In this document: one piece after another, positions 39,036 through 49,176 of the stretch
How positions within the stretch are numbered: the stretch's first letter is position 1
Layout of the letters: each line of letters begins with the position of its first letter
DNA from: an uncultured Clostridium sp.
GTDB taxonomy: Bacteria; Bacillota; Clostridia; TANB77; CAG-508
Assembly (NCBI GenBank): GCA_947567695.1
Contig: CANONT010000006.1
Span: 1-60,508, forward strand
Length of the DNA stretch: 60,508 bases
Direction: 5' to 3'
Program-made: the position numbers and the translations under genes
Notes under the pieces: model-generated
What the model saw: the letters and a program-made list of their open reading frames with translations, nothing else
The model's database searches: none
Told to the model about the DNA's origin: nothing

Positions 39036-39873
39036 ATTTTAATTCAATTAATGCAGTATTAAGTCCATAACCTTGTTTTTCCACTCGATAAGAATGAATG
39101 AAATCCGAGTGACACACACTACAAATTCCACTATCTATGATATTTTCTGGTCTTAGTCCTTCTTTTTGCAAAATCATTTGATTGATTTTTACAGTATCGA
39201 TATGCCATTTTTGGTTAATCTTTGTTTCTTCTATGATTTCAGTTATATTTTCTAAATCTCGAAACTGTTTTTCAAAGCCTTCTTTTACTTCTCTCTCTAC
39301 TTCAAAATGACATTTTCGTATACTAGGGCAAATGCAACATATCATATTTTCTGGCTTACAATTAAATTCTTCTTTCATTCTTTTTATGGTCTTTACAGAA
39401 ATTCTTTGTAAGCTTCCCCTCCAGCCAGAATGTGTATTGGCTATTACCTTTTGGATTGGGTCAAAAAACAGTAATAAAATACAGTCTGCATTGGTTGTTG
39501 CTAACATAATATCTTTTTGGTTTGTAATTAATCCATCTGTTTTGTCATATTGTTGTAAATTAAAATCTGGCTTATCACAATTAATTTTTTCTTTTACCAC
39601 TTGAACTTGATCGGTATGTGCTTGATTTGTTTTCACTAAATGTTCTGGCTTGGAATCGATGGATTGGCATAACTCCCTGTAATCTGTCAATGCTTTTTGA
39701 TAATCTTCTTCCTCTAACTTTTCTTTATTCGCTCTAGCAGTTCGATAATTTTTATCAATGCCTAGACTATAAGCATGATGAATGATATCTTGGTATTCTA
39801 ACAATTTCCTAAATTGTAAATACTGTACACCATTTTTTTGGATATGTATTACATTTGCATTTGATAAATCCAT
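39034..39873 (-). CDS. pgeF: PgeF-family (YfiH/YlmD) purine nucleosidase-like protein
   Basis: 279 residues. The metal-binding core of the family is present: H of TNQAHTDQV, TNADCILLLFFDP, ANTHSGWRGSLQRI, and C-terminal CICPSIRKCHFEVEREV with SGICSVCHSDFIHSYRVEK. These proteins, once called multicopper laccase-like, act as purine nucleoside phosphorylase/adenosine deaminase and edit peptidoglycan precursors. Four extra Cys in the C-terminal region are notable. It is sandwiched between two MFS paralogs; whether it shares their function is unknown. Confidence 0.87.
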   Translation of the reverse strand: MDLSNANVIHIQKNGVQYLQFRKLLEYQDIIHHAYSLGIDKNYRTARANKEKLEEEDYQKALTDYRELCQSIDSKPEHLVKTNQAHTDQVQVVKEKINCDKPDFNLQQYDKTDGLITNQKDIMLATTNADCILLLFFDPIQKVIANTHSGWRGSLQRISVKTIKRMKEEFNCKPENMICCICPSIRKCHFEVEREVKEGFEKQFRDLENITEIIEETKINQKWHIDTVKINQMILQKEGLRPENIIDSGICSVCHSDFIHSYRVEKQGYGLNTALIELK

Positions 39874-39890
39874 TTGTCATCTCTCCTTAT

Positions 39891-39977
39891 CATGATTTTG
39901 GGGATGCCCTTAGCTGTGCGAGCATTAAGCGAGCTTACAGATAAGTAATACCTTTAGGTACGGAGGAAAAAATCATG
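39891..39977 (-). repeat. REP-like hairpin at the stop of MFS paralog 2
   Basis: Arms CATGATTTT and AAAATCATG; left half ends GGGGA and right half begins CGGAGG, as in the compact copy at 19212, but 56 bases are inserted in between. The MFS stop TGA is formed by bases of the right arm. Confidence 0.7.
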
Positions 39978-41268
39978 TTTTAACTATTTTCTTGATTTTA
40001 TCATATTTTATCTCTTCTTTTGAATATTCCTCTGGCTTTAATCCCACTCTAGTTTTCATAAATTTGCTCACTAATATCATTAATATAGCAAAAATAAAAC
40101 CAATTATTATCATACAATAAGCAGTTTCCATTCTCTCTAATAAAAAAAAACCTAAAAAACCACCTATTGCACTAGCAATCCCTCTTAAAAAGTTATTAGC
40201 TGTAAAAATCTTCGTATCAATCTCTTCATTCGTAAAATTACTCATGTACCTTTCTATTAAAGGGTCATACATAGCTGAAAAAATATATTTGACCATATAA
40301 AATGCAACAACCAGACATATGACTATTTGATATTGTTTTGCTAACACTCCTGCTATTCCTGCTAAAATACAAGATCCTATTATCGCAAATGCTAGTACAG
40401 AAAGTGATCTATTTCGTAATTTATGATGAAATTTCTCTTGTTTTTTGGTAGCGATTCCAGCTATAATTCCTAATACCGCAAATAAAATTCCTAAATAACT
40501 AGCTGGTATTTCTAAATCTTCTAACATACTAATTTCATAATTAGATAATATACTCAATATTCCTTTCATAACAGCAGAAAATAGAATAAGACTTTTTACT
40601 CTCTCTGATTGTAGCACAAATTTGAAGGCTTCTCCTATCTCTTTTAACTGACCTACACTTTCAACTTTCTTTTTCTTTGTTTTTTTGACTGGTTCTATAA
40701 AAAGTGTTGCCATAAAAGTAACAATTATTAAAGTAGCTAATGATAACAAAATCGGAATATAGGCATTTACTTCATATAAAATTCCCGCTACAATAGTAGA
40801 AATAGCATTTATTATATAATATCTTGACATTCCTTTTTCATTTATTTTAGCAAATATTTTACTTTTCAGTTTTGTTGGTGGTATAGATTCATTTAGCAAA
40901 CTTGGCTCTGCACTCTCTTTGATGGCAAAAGAAATGGCACATAGCATTTCAGCAATAATCAGATAAAATAAATGATTACTAAATATAATGACCACCATAT
41001 ACGCACAACTCAAAATATTTCCCAAAATGATACTATTTTTTCTTCCTAAAAATTCTATGATAAAAGTGGCTGGTATTTGTGAAAACATAGTAAATAAATA
41101 GTAAAAAGAATCAATTAATACAACATCTGCTGGATTAATGTTTTTTACTTGTGTTAAAAATAAAAAATTAATTGTGTAGAAAAAGATATAGTCCCAACTT
41201 AATGTTTTATAAGCTGGAAATAATTTCATATTTCGTTTTCTCATTTGTACTTTACTAACTTCGTCCAT
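39973..41268 (-). CDS. MFS transporter, paralog 2
   Basis: 431 residues, about twelve membrane segments. Begins with basic MRKRNMKLFPAYKTLSWDYI and contains EFLGRKNSIILGNILSCAYM, the same landmarks as paralog 1; central loop KKTKKKKVESVG separates the two six-helix halves. It starts 3 bases after the addB stop, so translation is coupled to addB. The substrate is unknown. Confidence 0.8.
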   Translation of the reverse strand: MDEVSKVQMRKRNMKLFPAYKTLSWDYIFFYTINFLFLTQVKNINPADVVLIDSFYYLFTMFSQIPATFIIEFLGRKNSIILGNILSCAYMVVIIFSNHLFYLIIAEMLCAISFAIKESAEPSLLNESIPPTKLKSKIFAKINEKGMSRYYIINAISTIVAGILYEVNAYIPILLSLATLIIVTFMATLFIEPVKKTKKKKVESVGQLKEIGEAFKFVLQSERVKSLILFSAVMKGILSILSNYEISMLEDLEIPASYLGILFAVLGIIAGIATKKQEKFHHKLRNRSLSVLAFAIIGSCILAGIAGVLAKQYQIVICLVVAFYMVKYIFSAMYDPLIERYMSNFTNEEIDTKIFTANNFLRGIASAIGGFLGFFLLERMETAYCMIIIGFIFAILMILVSKFMKTRVGLKPEEYSKEEIKYDKIKKIVKT

Positions 41269-41271
41269 TTG

Positions 41272-44200
41272 TTACTCCTTTAGTTTTTCTTTCATCTTCT
41301 GTATCATATCATCTTTTGACTTTTTGTCAATATAATGATATGAATTATTTTTTTGCTTCGTATTAAAGCCACAAATTGCCTTATACTCACAATACTCGCA
41401 TGGTTTTTTGCCATTTTTATTATATGGTTTTAAATCAATCCTACCACTTAAAATTTCCTTAGCTATTTGTTTTATGATAAAATCGATATAATCTTGCAAA
41501 ACCTTGAATTCCTCTTTGGCAACGCCATTGGTCCATTTCTCATTTACACTACCAGATGCCGTAATTGCTGCTGGTACTAATTTTGAACTACCAGATGTCA
41601 AGGTATGATCATTCATTTTAATTATTTTGACATCGGCTAAAATAAGTCCCTTCATTCTGAAATTTTTTCTAATTAATTCTTCAATCTCTGCTTCTGAAAT
41701 CTTTTTATCTGCTTTGATCATTTGCTCTAATAAAGAAAAATAGAAAATTCCAGCTGGCATGATATCTTCTTCTTTACAGATGGCATCTGAATACGTTAAT
41801 AACTGAATTTGAAGTCCTGCATATACCTCATTTAAATCAATATTTTTGCTAGAAGATTTGTAATCAATAATTCTTATATATTTCCCATCTTCTCCGCATA
41901 GCTGTATCAATTCGGTCAATTTTACCCGTAATTTCTACTCTTTTTCCATCTTCTAAAGTTAATATAATGGGTTGATACCTTCCTTTTTTGCCAAATTCGA
42001 CTTCTGTTCCTTCTATTGAAAAGTCACTATAAATCAAGGTTTCTATAATATACTTCAAGGCTTTACTGACAATTCTTTTTAGTCTTTTGACAAGTACTTT
42101 GTACTTTGCTGTTGAAGTAAAAATGAAATTTTTACTTAATTGCAAGTTTTGGTCAATCATATCTGAAACCATTTGACTGATTTGCTGATCTTCTATTTCT
42201 GCTAATTTCAATCCTTGTTCTCTTACTTGTTCAAAAAATTCATCTATTGTCTCATGCATAAAAGAACCTGTCTCAAAAGTATGTATTTTTAGATTTTCTT
42301 TTTCTTTTAATTTTAGCCCATATTGCAAATAATAAGAAAAAGCACAACTTCTATATTTCTCTAACCTTGATACGCTAGTATTTAATGTATTTCCATATAG
42401 TTTGTCTATATTCTCTTTTTTAATAGCTTGTGGTAAATTGGTATAAGTTAATCCCTGTAAATCATCTTGTAGCCTTGTTTGCCAGTCAGCTTTTTGTTTA
42501 TAGTATTGATAAATCGAATACCAAATGTTAGAAATATCTTCTCTATCCCTTAATTTAGCTATATTTTCGAGCAATTGTTCATAAGTGACTTGCTCATTGA
42601 CCATTTCATATTCTTTATGAACCATGTCGCTTTTTTCTTGTATGTTTGGATATAATTTTTTTATTTTGTGAATTAACACAGATGGTCTTAACGATTTTCC
42701 CTCTTGATCGGAAGAAGTATAAGATAGATAAATTTTATTTTCTGCTGTGGTAAAAGCTTTGTAAATATTAAAATTATCTTCATATAATTGATCTAATGTT
42801 CCTTTTGCTAATTCAATACCATCTTGTCTTAATTTTTCTCGATCTGCATCATCGAAAAAACCTTCCCCTTTATTGACACTTGGGAAACTTCCATCATTTA
42901 GACCGATGATAAATACGGTTTTCACTTTATGACTTCTTGACCTATCAATATCTCCAAATGTCACTTGATCTTGTGTTCCCGGAATTTTACCTAACTCACT
43001 ATTTTTCAACCCAATTTTTAATATTTTACTATATCGGTCAATGGTAGATGGATCTTCTCCAAATACTAAAATCATTTCATCCAATAAATCTAGTATAATT
43101 TTATAACTCATCACATATTCTTTGGCTAGCTCTAGCAACAATTTTCCCTCTAATTTATGTACTTTATCAGCTATCTTTTCTTCTATTTTCTGTTCTTGTA
43201 AAAAACAATATAAACATTTTGTTATATTTTCTACTGTTTTATTTTGATTCATTCTTTCTTTTAATGTTAATAAGGGTTCTATAATTTGCTTTCTTAGTTC
43301 ATTATATCTTTCTACTTTTTGCTTTTTTTCTTCTTTTTCTGCTTCATAGATAAAATCTTTTTTCCATTTATTTTGCTTAATCCCCCATTTATTACAGTAA
43401 TTTTCTAATTCAAATATCTCATCTTTTTCTATCTCAGAAAAACCTAGTTTTAGATAGTTAAAAACCGCTTCGGATGAAAAATTTTTATGCATCACTTCTA
43501 ATATAGAAAGTACATATTGTACCACAATATTTTGACTGACATCTCTTTTTTCATCTATAAATACTGGTATGTTGTATTTTGGGAAAATAGCTCTTACCAA
43601 AGAAGCATAATTTTCTATATTTTTGGTAATAACAGCGATATCTTTATATCTCATGTTTTTATTTTTGATTAATTTTGTAATTTGTTTGGCTATGTTTTCT
43701 ATTTCTGAATAAGGATTTTGTGCCAAAAATAGCTCTATGTTTTCCACATTTTTTTGATATTTTGTGGATTTGTGATTGTGCATATTTTCACTTAAATAGT
43801 GTAACTCTTGTGTCTGAAAACGATATTGGTTTTGTAAATGAACTGGTTTTTCTAATGTAAAATGGTTTTCATTTACCATATTCCAAATTTTAACAAGGGT
43901 AGTTTTGTTGGAATAAAAGATATCTTGATCTGGATTGGTATTTATGTTTAGGTCATCTGTACAAATTGTGATATTTACTTGTTTGGCTAGTTTCACAAAT
44001 TTCCTAATGACTTCATATTCTTGTTTCGTAAAACCTGCAAATTCATCCAAATAAATGATACTGTTTTGGATCAAATTGGTTTCTTCAATTTTCTCAGCCA
44101 GTATGGTTAAAAGGTCTGTTTCTTCTATGTATTTTTCTTCTATTTGTTCTTGAAATTTTTGATAAATAAGAGCCATGTCTTGTAATTTAGCTCGCAAGTA

Positions 44201-44632
44201 GCTATCTTCTATTTTTTCCGCTTCTTGTTGTAAGTCTTGAACCATAATGCCGTGCTTTTTGAATTCTGTTATGGCTGTCATGCTTAATTCTATATTTTCA
44301 TCTGATTTTCCTAGAAACTTCAGCTCTTTTTTGTGTTGATTTAAAATGGCATAAATTAGCATTGCTTTCCCTTGTTTGGATAGATGTGTCTTACTACTTC
44401 CTCCTACTTCGCTTAAAACTCTATATGCCATTCTGCTTAATGTTACTACTTCAGCATTTATGACAGCATGAGACGCAACCGTTTCCATTAGCTTTGTTTC
44501 AGCTGTAAATGAAAACTGCTCTGGTGTAATCATATATATTTTATCTTTTTTTTCCAGTTGGTTAGCTATTTCGCGAAAGCAATACTCACTTTTTCCGCTC
44601 CCTGGCTTACCATATATGATTCGTAGTCCCAT
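41272..44632 (-). CDS. addB: Helicase-nuclease subunit AddB, CGG-recoded
   Basis: Skipping one C gives 1119 residues, normal for AddB. It works with AddA in processing double-strand breaks for recombination. Walker A IIYGKPGSGKSEY is at residues 4-16, PEQFSFTAETKLME follows as in AddB/RexB, and the C-terminal half has the RecB-type nuclease with IIDYKSSSKNID. The 4Fe-4S cluster ligands are the Cys in YRSCAFSYY and the group CEYCEYKAIC near the end. The nuclease half is joined only after skipping at 41896. addA is not in the window. Strong AGGAGG ribosome site. Confidence 0.92.
41894..41896 (-). other. CGG +1 recoding site in addB
   Basis: In-frame ATG CGG AGA; continuing requires ATG (C) GGA GAA GAT, Met-Gly-Glu-Asp, entering the nuclease domain. 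Confidence 0.88.
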
Positions 44633-44704
44633 TGTTTCCTCCTTTTTTCCCCTCTATTTTATACAAATTCTCCAAAAATAGCAAGCAAAATAAAGAGAGG
44701 TTCC

Positions 44705-45070
44705 TTAAAATCCACTTCCTTCAAGACAGGATACCCCTCCTTTGGCTAGCAAGGCTTATCCCTTATTTTGCCTTATTATTTGACACTTTTCAGATTACAA
44801 AAAATAAAAGTATAAAAATTAAAAAATTCTCGGTCAAGCTAATTTTCACAGAACTTTTAAATTAATTTTATGGCACCCTTTCACGTCAAGCGTGAACTAT
44901 TTCCATAAAATTAATAAAAAAGTTCTAGTTCAATTACTTTCCATTCGTATTTTTTAATTTTTATACTTTTATTTTTTGTATTTTTAAATGGTAAATTAGT
45001 AAGGCAAAATAAGGGATAAGCCTTGCTAGCCAAAGGAGGGGTATCCTGCCTTGAAGGAAGTGGATTTTAA
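44705..45070. repeat. 366 bp near-perfect palindrome, possible fold-back element or MITE
   Basis: The outer 80-base arms (44705-44785 against 44990-45070) match almost base for base, starting TTAAAATCCACTTCCTTC. Further inner blocks (44795-44829 with 44947-44980; 44848-44872 with 44902-44925) also pair, and the centre is a TTCACG/CGTGAA hairpin near 44888. No open reading frame of substance. It lies between ogg and addB, both minus strand, and contains nothing resembling a transposase. Confidence 0.85.
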
Positions 45071-45081
45071 AAAACGTCCCT

Positions 45082-45951
45082 CTATCCCGCTTCTCTTCTC
45101 CAATAAAACAAATACTGTTGGGCTAAGCCTGCTAAATCGCCAAACTTCTCTGTTGCTATCCTTTCAATCTGCTTTTTACTTACTTGCTTTTCATTTGCTT
45201 CTTGGATATATAAATCATTCATAACCCTTCTAACCCATACATCAATGGGAAAAACCTCTAATCGTTTTAACGTAGAAAACAACAAAATGCAATCTGCCAC
45301 TTTTGGTCCTACACCAGATAAACTCAATAATTGTTCTTTCACTCCAGAAGTATCTGGATTTTTTTGCATGGCATTCAAATCCACTTGTTTATCAACAATC
45401 ATTTGTGTTGTTTCATATAGTCTTTGATCTCTAAAACCAAGTCCTAAATCTCTATATTCTTTTACGGTAACATCTTTCAACTGCTCTGCAGATGGGAATG
45501 TATAATATGTCTTTCCTCTCCAAGTTATTTGATTCCCATAAGTTTGAGATAATCTTTCTATAATTCCCTTAATCCTTGGTATATTATTATTTGCAGAAAT
45601 AATAAAAGAAAGGATCGTTTCCCACAAGTCTTGATTTAATAAACGAATTCCTTGTCCGTATTTTGTACTCATTTCCATGTTTTCGTCGATTCTTGCTAAT
45701 TTTTCTTTTATTTGTTTATAATCTCTCTTTAAATCAAAATATTCTTCTATTGTCTCTTTGATTTTGTCTTTACATAGTCCTTCCATTATAATGTTTTTCT
45801 TTTCTTGTTTTACATTTAATATATTTTCGCCAAATATACCTGTATAACTCCCGTCTTCTTGCAAATTCCAACGAAAACATTGCCCACATTCAAAAATATC
45901 TTTCAAGACAAATGAATCTATATTTTTTAATATTATTTTTTGTTCTTTCAT
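45082..45951 (-). CDS. 8-oxoguanine DNA glycosylase/AP lyase, OGG1 type
   Basis: 289 residues. N-terminal OGG domain with FECGQCFRWN, then the HhH-GPD fold: SFIISANNNIPRIKGIIERL, the helix-hairpin-helix LLSLSGVGPKVADCILLFS with the catalytic Lys, and the catalytic Asp in VFPIDVWVRRVM. It excises 8-oxoguanine and nicks the abasic site. Bacterial OGG1-type enzymes of this length are common in Clostridia. The C-terminus AGLAQQYLFYWRREAG is intact. It lies just beyond the long palindrome. Confidence 0.9.
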   Translation of the reverse strand: MKEQKIILKNIDSFVLKDIFECGQCFRWNLQEDGSYTGIFGENILNVKQEKKNIIMEGLCKDKIKETIEEYFDLKRDYKQIKEKLARIDENMEMSTKYGQGIRLLNQDLWETILSFIISANNNIPRIKGIIERLSQTYGNQITWRGKTYYTFPSAEQLKDVTVKEYRDLGLGFRDQRLYETTQMIVDKQVDLNAMQKNPDTSGVKEQLLSLSGVGPKVADCILLFSTLKRLEVFPIDVWVRRVMNDLYIQEANEKQVSKKQIERIATEKFGDLAGLAQQYLFYWRREAG

Positions 45952-45997
45952 TCGTTACTCCTTTAATTTACTGTATTTATTATACTATATTTTTTAT

Positions 45998-46077
45998 AAA
46001 GTGACAATTCGGGGGGACCAACAAGGCTACAAACTGTTACTCTAGTTACAGTTTGTCCGCAGCCTGAGAGTCACTTT
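45998..46077. repeat. 80 bp nested palindrome between yitT and ogg
   Basis: Outer arms AAAGTGAC/GTCACTTT, then GGCT/AGCC, then ACAAACTGT/ACAGTTTGT around a ten-base loop, with GGGGGGACC in one side. Probably a mobile-like hairpin repeat; no T run for termination. Confidence 0.65.
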
Positions 46078-46135
46078 AGAAAAAATACTAATAAATTTGA
46101 TTAATAATTTAAGCTGTGAGCTGTAACAGTTTATT

Positions 46136-46979
46136 TTATGTCTTTTTAAAGCCCAATCCAACAACTTCTCTAGAATTAGTAATAACAATAAAACTATCTG
46201 GATCTATCTTTCTAGCAATCATTTTTATTTTAGAAATATCTCCCCTTGATGCTGCACACATTAAAATCAACTTATCTTCATTTGTATACATACCTTTTCC
46301 AAAAATTCCAGTAGTACCTCTCTTAATTTTATCCCCTATTTCTTTAGCTATTTCTTCATTTTTGTCTGATATAATCAATAATAATTTTGTAAAATAAATT
46401 CCTTCAAATAAAATATCAATTACTTTTCCCATGACATAAATTGCAATAGCTGAATACAAACCTATTTCAATTTCTCTTAAAAAAATTACATTTAAAGTAA
46501 CGATAATAGTATCTATAATAAAAATAGATCTACTTAGACTAATTGTTGGCTTGTACTCTCTTACAATATAGCTAGCTAAATCTGTTCCTCCTGTAGAGGA
46601 ATTCACTTTAAGAAGAATTGCTGTTCCGCAATCCTATAATAATTCCTCCATAAATACATGCTAAAAATCTATCATTTGTTAGAGGCTGTAATTTGTCTAA
46701 AAAATCAATAAATATAGATAGTGTTATTGTTCCTATCATAGATTTAAAGAAAAAACTTTTTCCTATTTTAAAAATTGCCAAGATAAATAATGGCACATTG
46801 ATCGCTATTATCATAATTCCCATTGGTAAGTTTAATAGGTAATAGGTTATAGTTGCAATTCCAGCTATTCCTCCTGATGATAATTGATTTGGTAGTAAAA
46901 AAAGTGATACTGCTATTGCCATGATAAATGCACCTAGTATAGTTCCTATTAATTCAATCATTAATTTTTTCACTTTCAT
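46136..46979 (-). CDS. YitT-family membrane protein, CGG-recoded
   Basis: Skipping one C gives 280 residues from the ATG at 46979 (AAAGGTG lies 9 bases upstream, so the longer GTG start is rejected). Five to six membrane helices in the first 160 residues, including NQLSSGGIAGIATITYYLL and, after the recoding site, the conserved VNSSTGGTDLAS. The cytoplasmic C-terminal DUF2179 domain follows (RGTTGIFGKGMYTNEDKL). The function of YitT proteins is poorly known; several behave as small-molecule transporters. Single gene. Confidence 0.88.
46626..46628 (-). other. CGG +1 recoding site in yitT
   Basis: In-frame TTG CGG AAC; the family pattern needs TTG (C) GGA ACA GCA, Leu-Gly in the membrane helix before the STGGTD motif. 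Confidence 0.88.
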
Positions 46980-47038
46980 AAATAAAATCACCTTTATAGC
47001 AGTATCTACATATATTGGTGATTTTATGCAATCTATGT

Positions 47039-48094
47039 TTATTCTTCTAAAAAGTCATTATAAGTTTTTGTAATTTCTATTTTTGACTTGCCTTGTTTGA
47101 TTTCTTCATCTTGTTTTAAAATTAAATCCACATCATAGGTCTCCTTTAATTTTAATATGTTTTCTTTTTTATGACCTATCACATTATTGGCATCCATTGG
47201 ATTTACCGTAACTTCTACTTCTTTTACTTTTACATTTAACTTTTTGATTTTACTAACAATGGCATCATACCACATAGCAGATTCTACTAATTGTCGAAAA
47301 GCTGGATGATAGGGACCTGCTACTACTTCACTTGTTTTGCTTCCTGGCTCAGCTATTTCATCCGTATTTTGCAAGCCAACTCTGATAATTTCGATGTTTT
47401 TATTGGCAAACATTCTAACTAGTTCTTTGCAAATTTCAACTGCTTGTACAAGTGGTAGGGCATCATATTTGCCTTCTTGGTAATCTTTTTCCAATTGTGT
47501 ATTTTTTATTACTAACACAGGATAAATTCTTATCATTTTAGGTTTTAATTTAATCAGTGCTTTGGCTGTGTTCATTTCATCAATTCTAGTACTCTCTGGT
47601 AAACCTACCATCATTTGATGTCCTAACTTAAATCCATTCCATCGGATCATTCGGGAAGCTTTTTTTACATCTGCAAAAGTATGCCCCCTGTTCGCTCTTT
47701 TTAAAATATAATCATTGGCTGATTGTACGCCAAGTTCGATTGTCTTTACTTTGTATTTTTTTAATCTTTTTAGAATTTCTTTATTAATACAATCTGGTCT
47801 AGTAGAAACTCGGATGGATTCTACTTTTCCTTCTTTTATATATTCATAGGCTGTCTCTAGTAATTCTTCTTGCAATTTTTCCTCTATGGCAGTAAAACTC
47901 CCTCCATAAAAAGCAATTTCTACTTGAGCTTCTTCCTCTTTTATACTACTTAGATAGCCATCTATTATTTTTTTTGTTTCTTCTTTTGTTATGTTCTTTT
48001 TTTGTCCGCTAATTGATTTTTGGTTACAAAAGATGCAATCATTTGGACATCCTAAATGTGGTACAAATATGGGTATGATATATTGTTTCTTCAT
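47039..48094 (-). CDS. Elp3-like radical SAM protein
   Basis: 351 residues. The cluster motif CPNDCIFCNQ near residue 16 (Cys-x3-Cys-x2-Cys) binds 4Fe-4S and S-adenosylmethionine. EIAFYGGSFTAIE, RVSTRPDCINKEIL and ELGVQSANDYIL match the Elp3/HemN-like group, members of which modify tRNA wobble uridines or are uncharacterised. The acetyltransferase half of true Elp3 is absent. It precedes nothing on its transcript except noncoding sequence and follows rnc by 19 bases, so the two are one operon. Confidence 0.86.
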   Translation of the reverse strand: MKKQYIIPIFVPHLGCPNDCIFCNQKSISGQKKNITKEETKKIIDGYLSSIKEEEAQVEIAFYGGSFTAIEEKLQEELLETAYEYIKEGKVESIRVSTRPDCINKEILKRLKKYKVKTIELGVQSANDYILKRANRGHTFADVKKASRMIRWNGFKLGHQMMVGLPESTRIDEMNTAKALIKLKPKMIRIYPVLVIKNTQLEKDYQEGKYDALPLVQAVEICKELVRMFANKNIEIIRVGLQNTDEIAEPGSKTSEVVAGPYHPAFRQLVESAMWYDAIVSKIKKLNVKVKEVEVTVNPMDANNVIGHKKENILKLKETYDVDLILKQDEEIKQGKSKIEITKTYNDFLEE

Positions 48095-48113
48095 ATATTT
48101 TTACCTCTCTTTT

Positions 48114-48782
48114 CTATTTTAAATTTTCTAATGCTTTTTTTGCTGCACTCATATGGGCTTCTTTTTTGCTTTTTCCTTTTCCTTTTGCTAAAACTTTTCC
48201 ATTGCAACTTACTTGTGCCTCGAATTGCTTGTTATGGTCAGGTCCCTTTTCTTTTGTAATTTCATATTCAATTTTTACTTCTCCATGTTCTTGTAGTTTT
48301 TCTTGTAATACTGTTTTGTAATCTCGATCTCCTACATGCTTTGTTGCTATTTCGATTTCATTTTTTAAATTATCAATTATAAATTTTTCTGCTTCTTCTA
48401 TTCCACCATCTAGGTAAATAGCTGCAATAACTGCTTCTACACTATCGGCTAAAATGGCAGGTCTTTTTTCTCCTCCTGTCTTTTTCTCTGATCTCCCAAG
48501 ATATAAGAAATCACTAAAATTATGCATTTGGGCTATTTTGTATAAACTTTTTTCACAAACTACAGTTGCTCTAACTTTAGTCATTTCTCCTTCTCGTAAT
48601 TTAGGATAGTTTTTGTATAAATACTTACTAGATATAAATTCTAATATACTGTCTCCTAAAAATTCTAATTTTTCATTGCTTTCTACTTTATTTTCGTAGG
48701 CATATGATGTATGTGTTAAGGCTTTTTTTAATAGATTTTTATCTTGAAATGTGTACCCTATACTTTCTTCTACTTCTTGCAT
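48114..48782 (-). CDS. rnc: Ribonuclease III
   Basis: 222 residues from the ATG at 48782, chosen because GAGGAGA sits 6 bases upstream. It cuts double-stranded RNA in rRNA and mRNA processing. Catalytic motif EKLEFLGDSILEF near 40, second acidic site ADSVEAVIAAIYLDGG near 110, and the C-terminal double-stranded-RNA-binding domain ending KGKSKKEAHMSAAKKAL. It is separated from smc, its usual neighbour in Firmicutes. Confidence 0.95.
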   Translation of the reverse strand: MQEVEESIGYTFQDKNLLKKALTHTSYAYENKVESNEKLEFLGDSILEFISSKYLYKNYPKLREGEMTKVRATVVCEKSLYKIAQMHNFSDFLYLGRSEKKTGGEKRPAILADSVEAVIAAIYLDGGIEEAEKFIIDNLKNEIEIATKHVGDRDYKTVLQEKLQEHGEVKIEYEITKEKGPDHNKQFEAQVSCNGKVLAKGKGKSKKEAHMSAAKKALENLK

Positions 48783-49079
48783 GTTGCATCTCCTCATTTT
48801 TATATTTCTTTTACATTATATACTATTTTACAAATTTTGCAAGAGAAAGATAATTTTAAGTTTCGACTTTTTTGCAATTTTTCCACTAGGTGGCATTTGC
48901 TATTAAAAAGCATTACAGATTTTGAACACAATGCTTCTTTCCCTTATACAAATGGTAAAAAATTACAAAAATGTAATAAAATTGAAATCTAAATTTAATA
49001 AAATAATTATGATATACCAAACTGACATAATCCCTAAGAATACACGAGTAGCACACACTAAAAGTAGGAAAATATGCCA

Positions 49080-49108
49080 TTGAAATAAAAAGAAAATACC
49101 GTTATGAT
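49080..49108 (+). promoter_or_regulatory. Promoter of the giant surface protein gene
   Basis: TTGAAA at 49080-49085, 17-base spacer, TATGAT at 49103-49108. The rest of the 390-base gap from rnc (48783-49176) is AT-rich with no gene or clear structure visible. Confidence 0.65.
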
Positions 49109-49176
49109 ACAGGCATAAATTAAAATGGTACACAAAAAAATCGGTGCAACTGTAAAAAAGGAAAGGTGAAGAAAAA

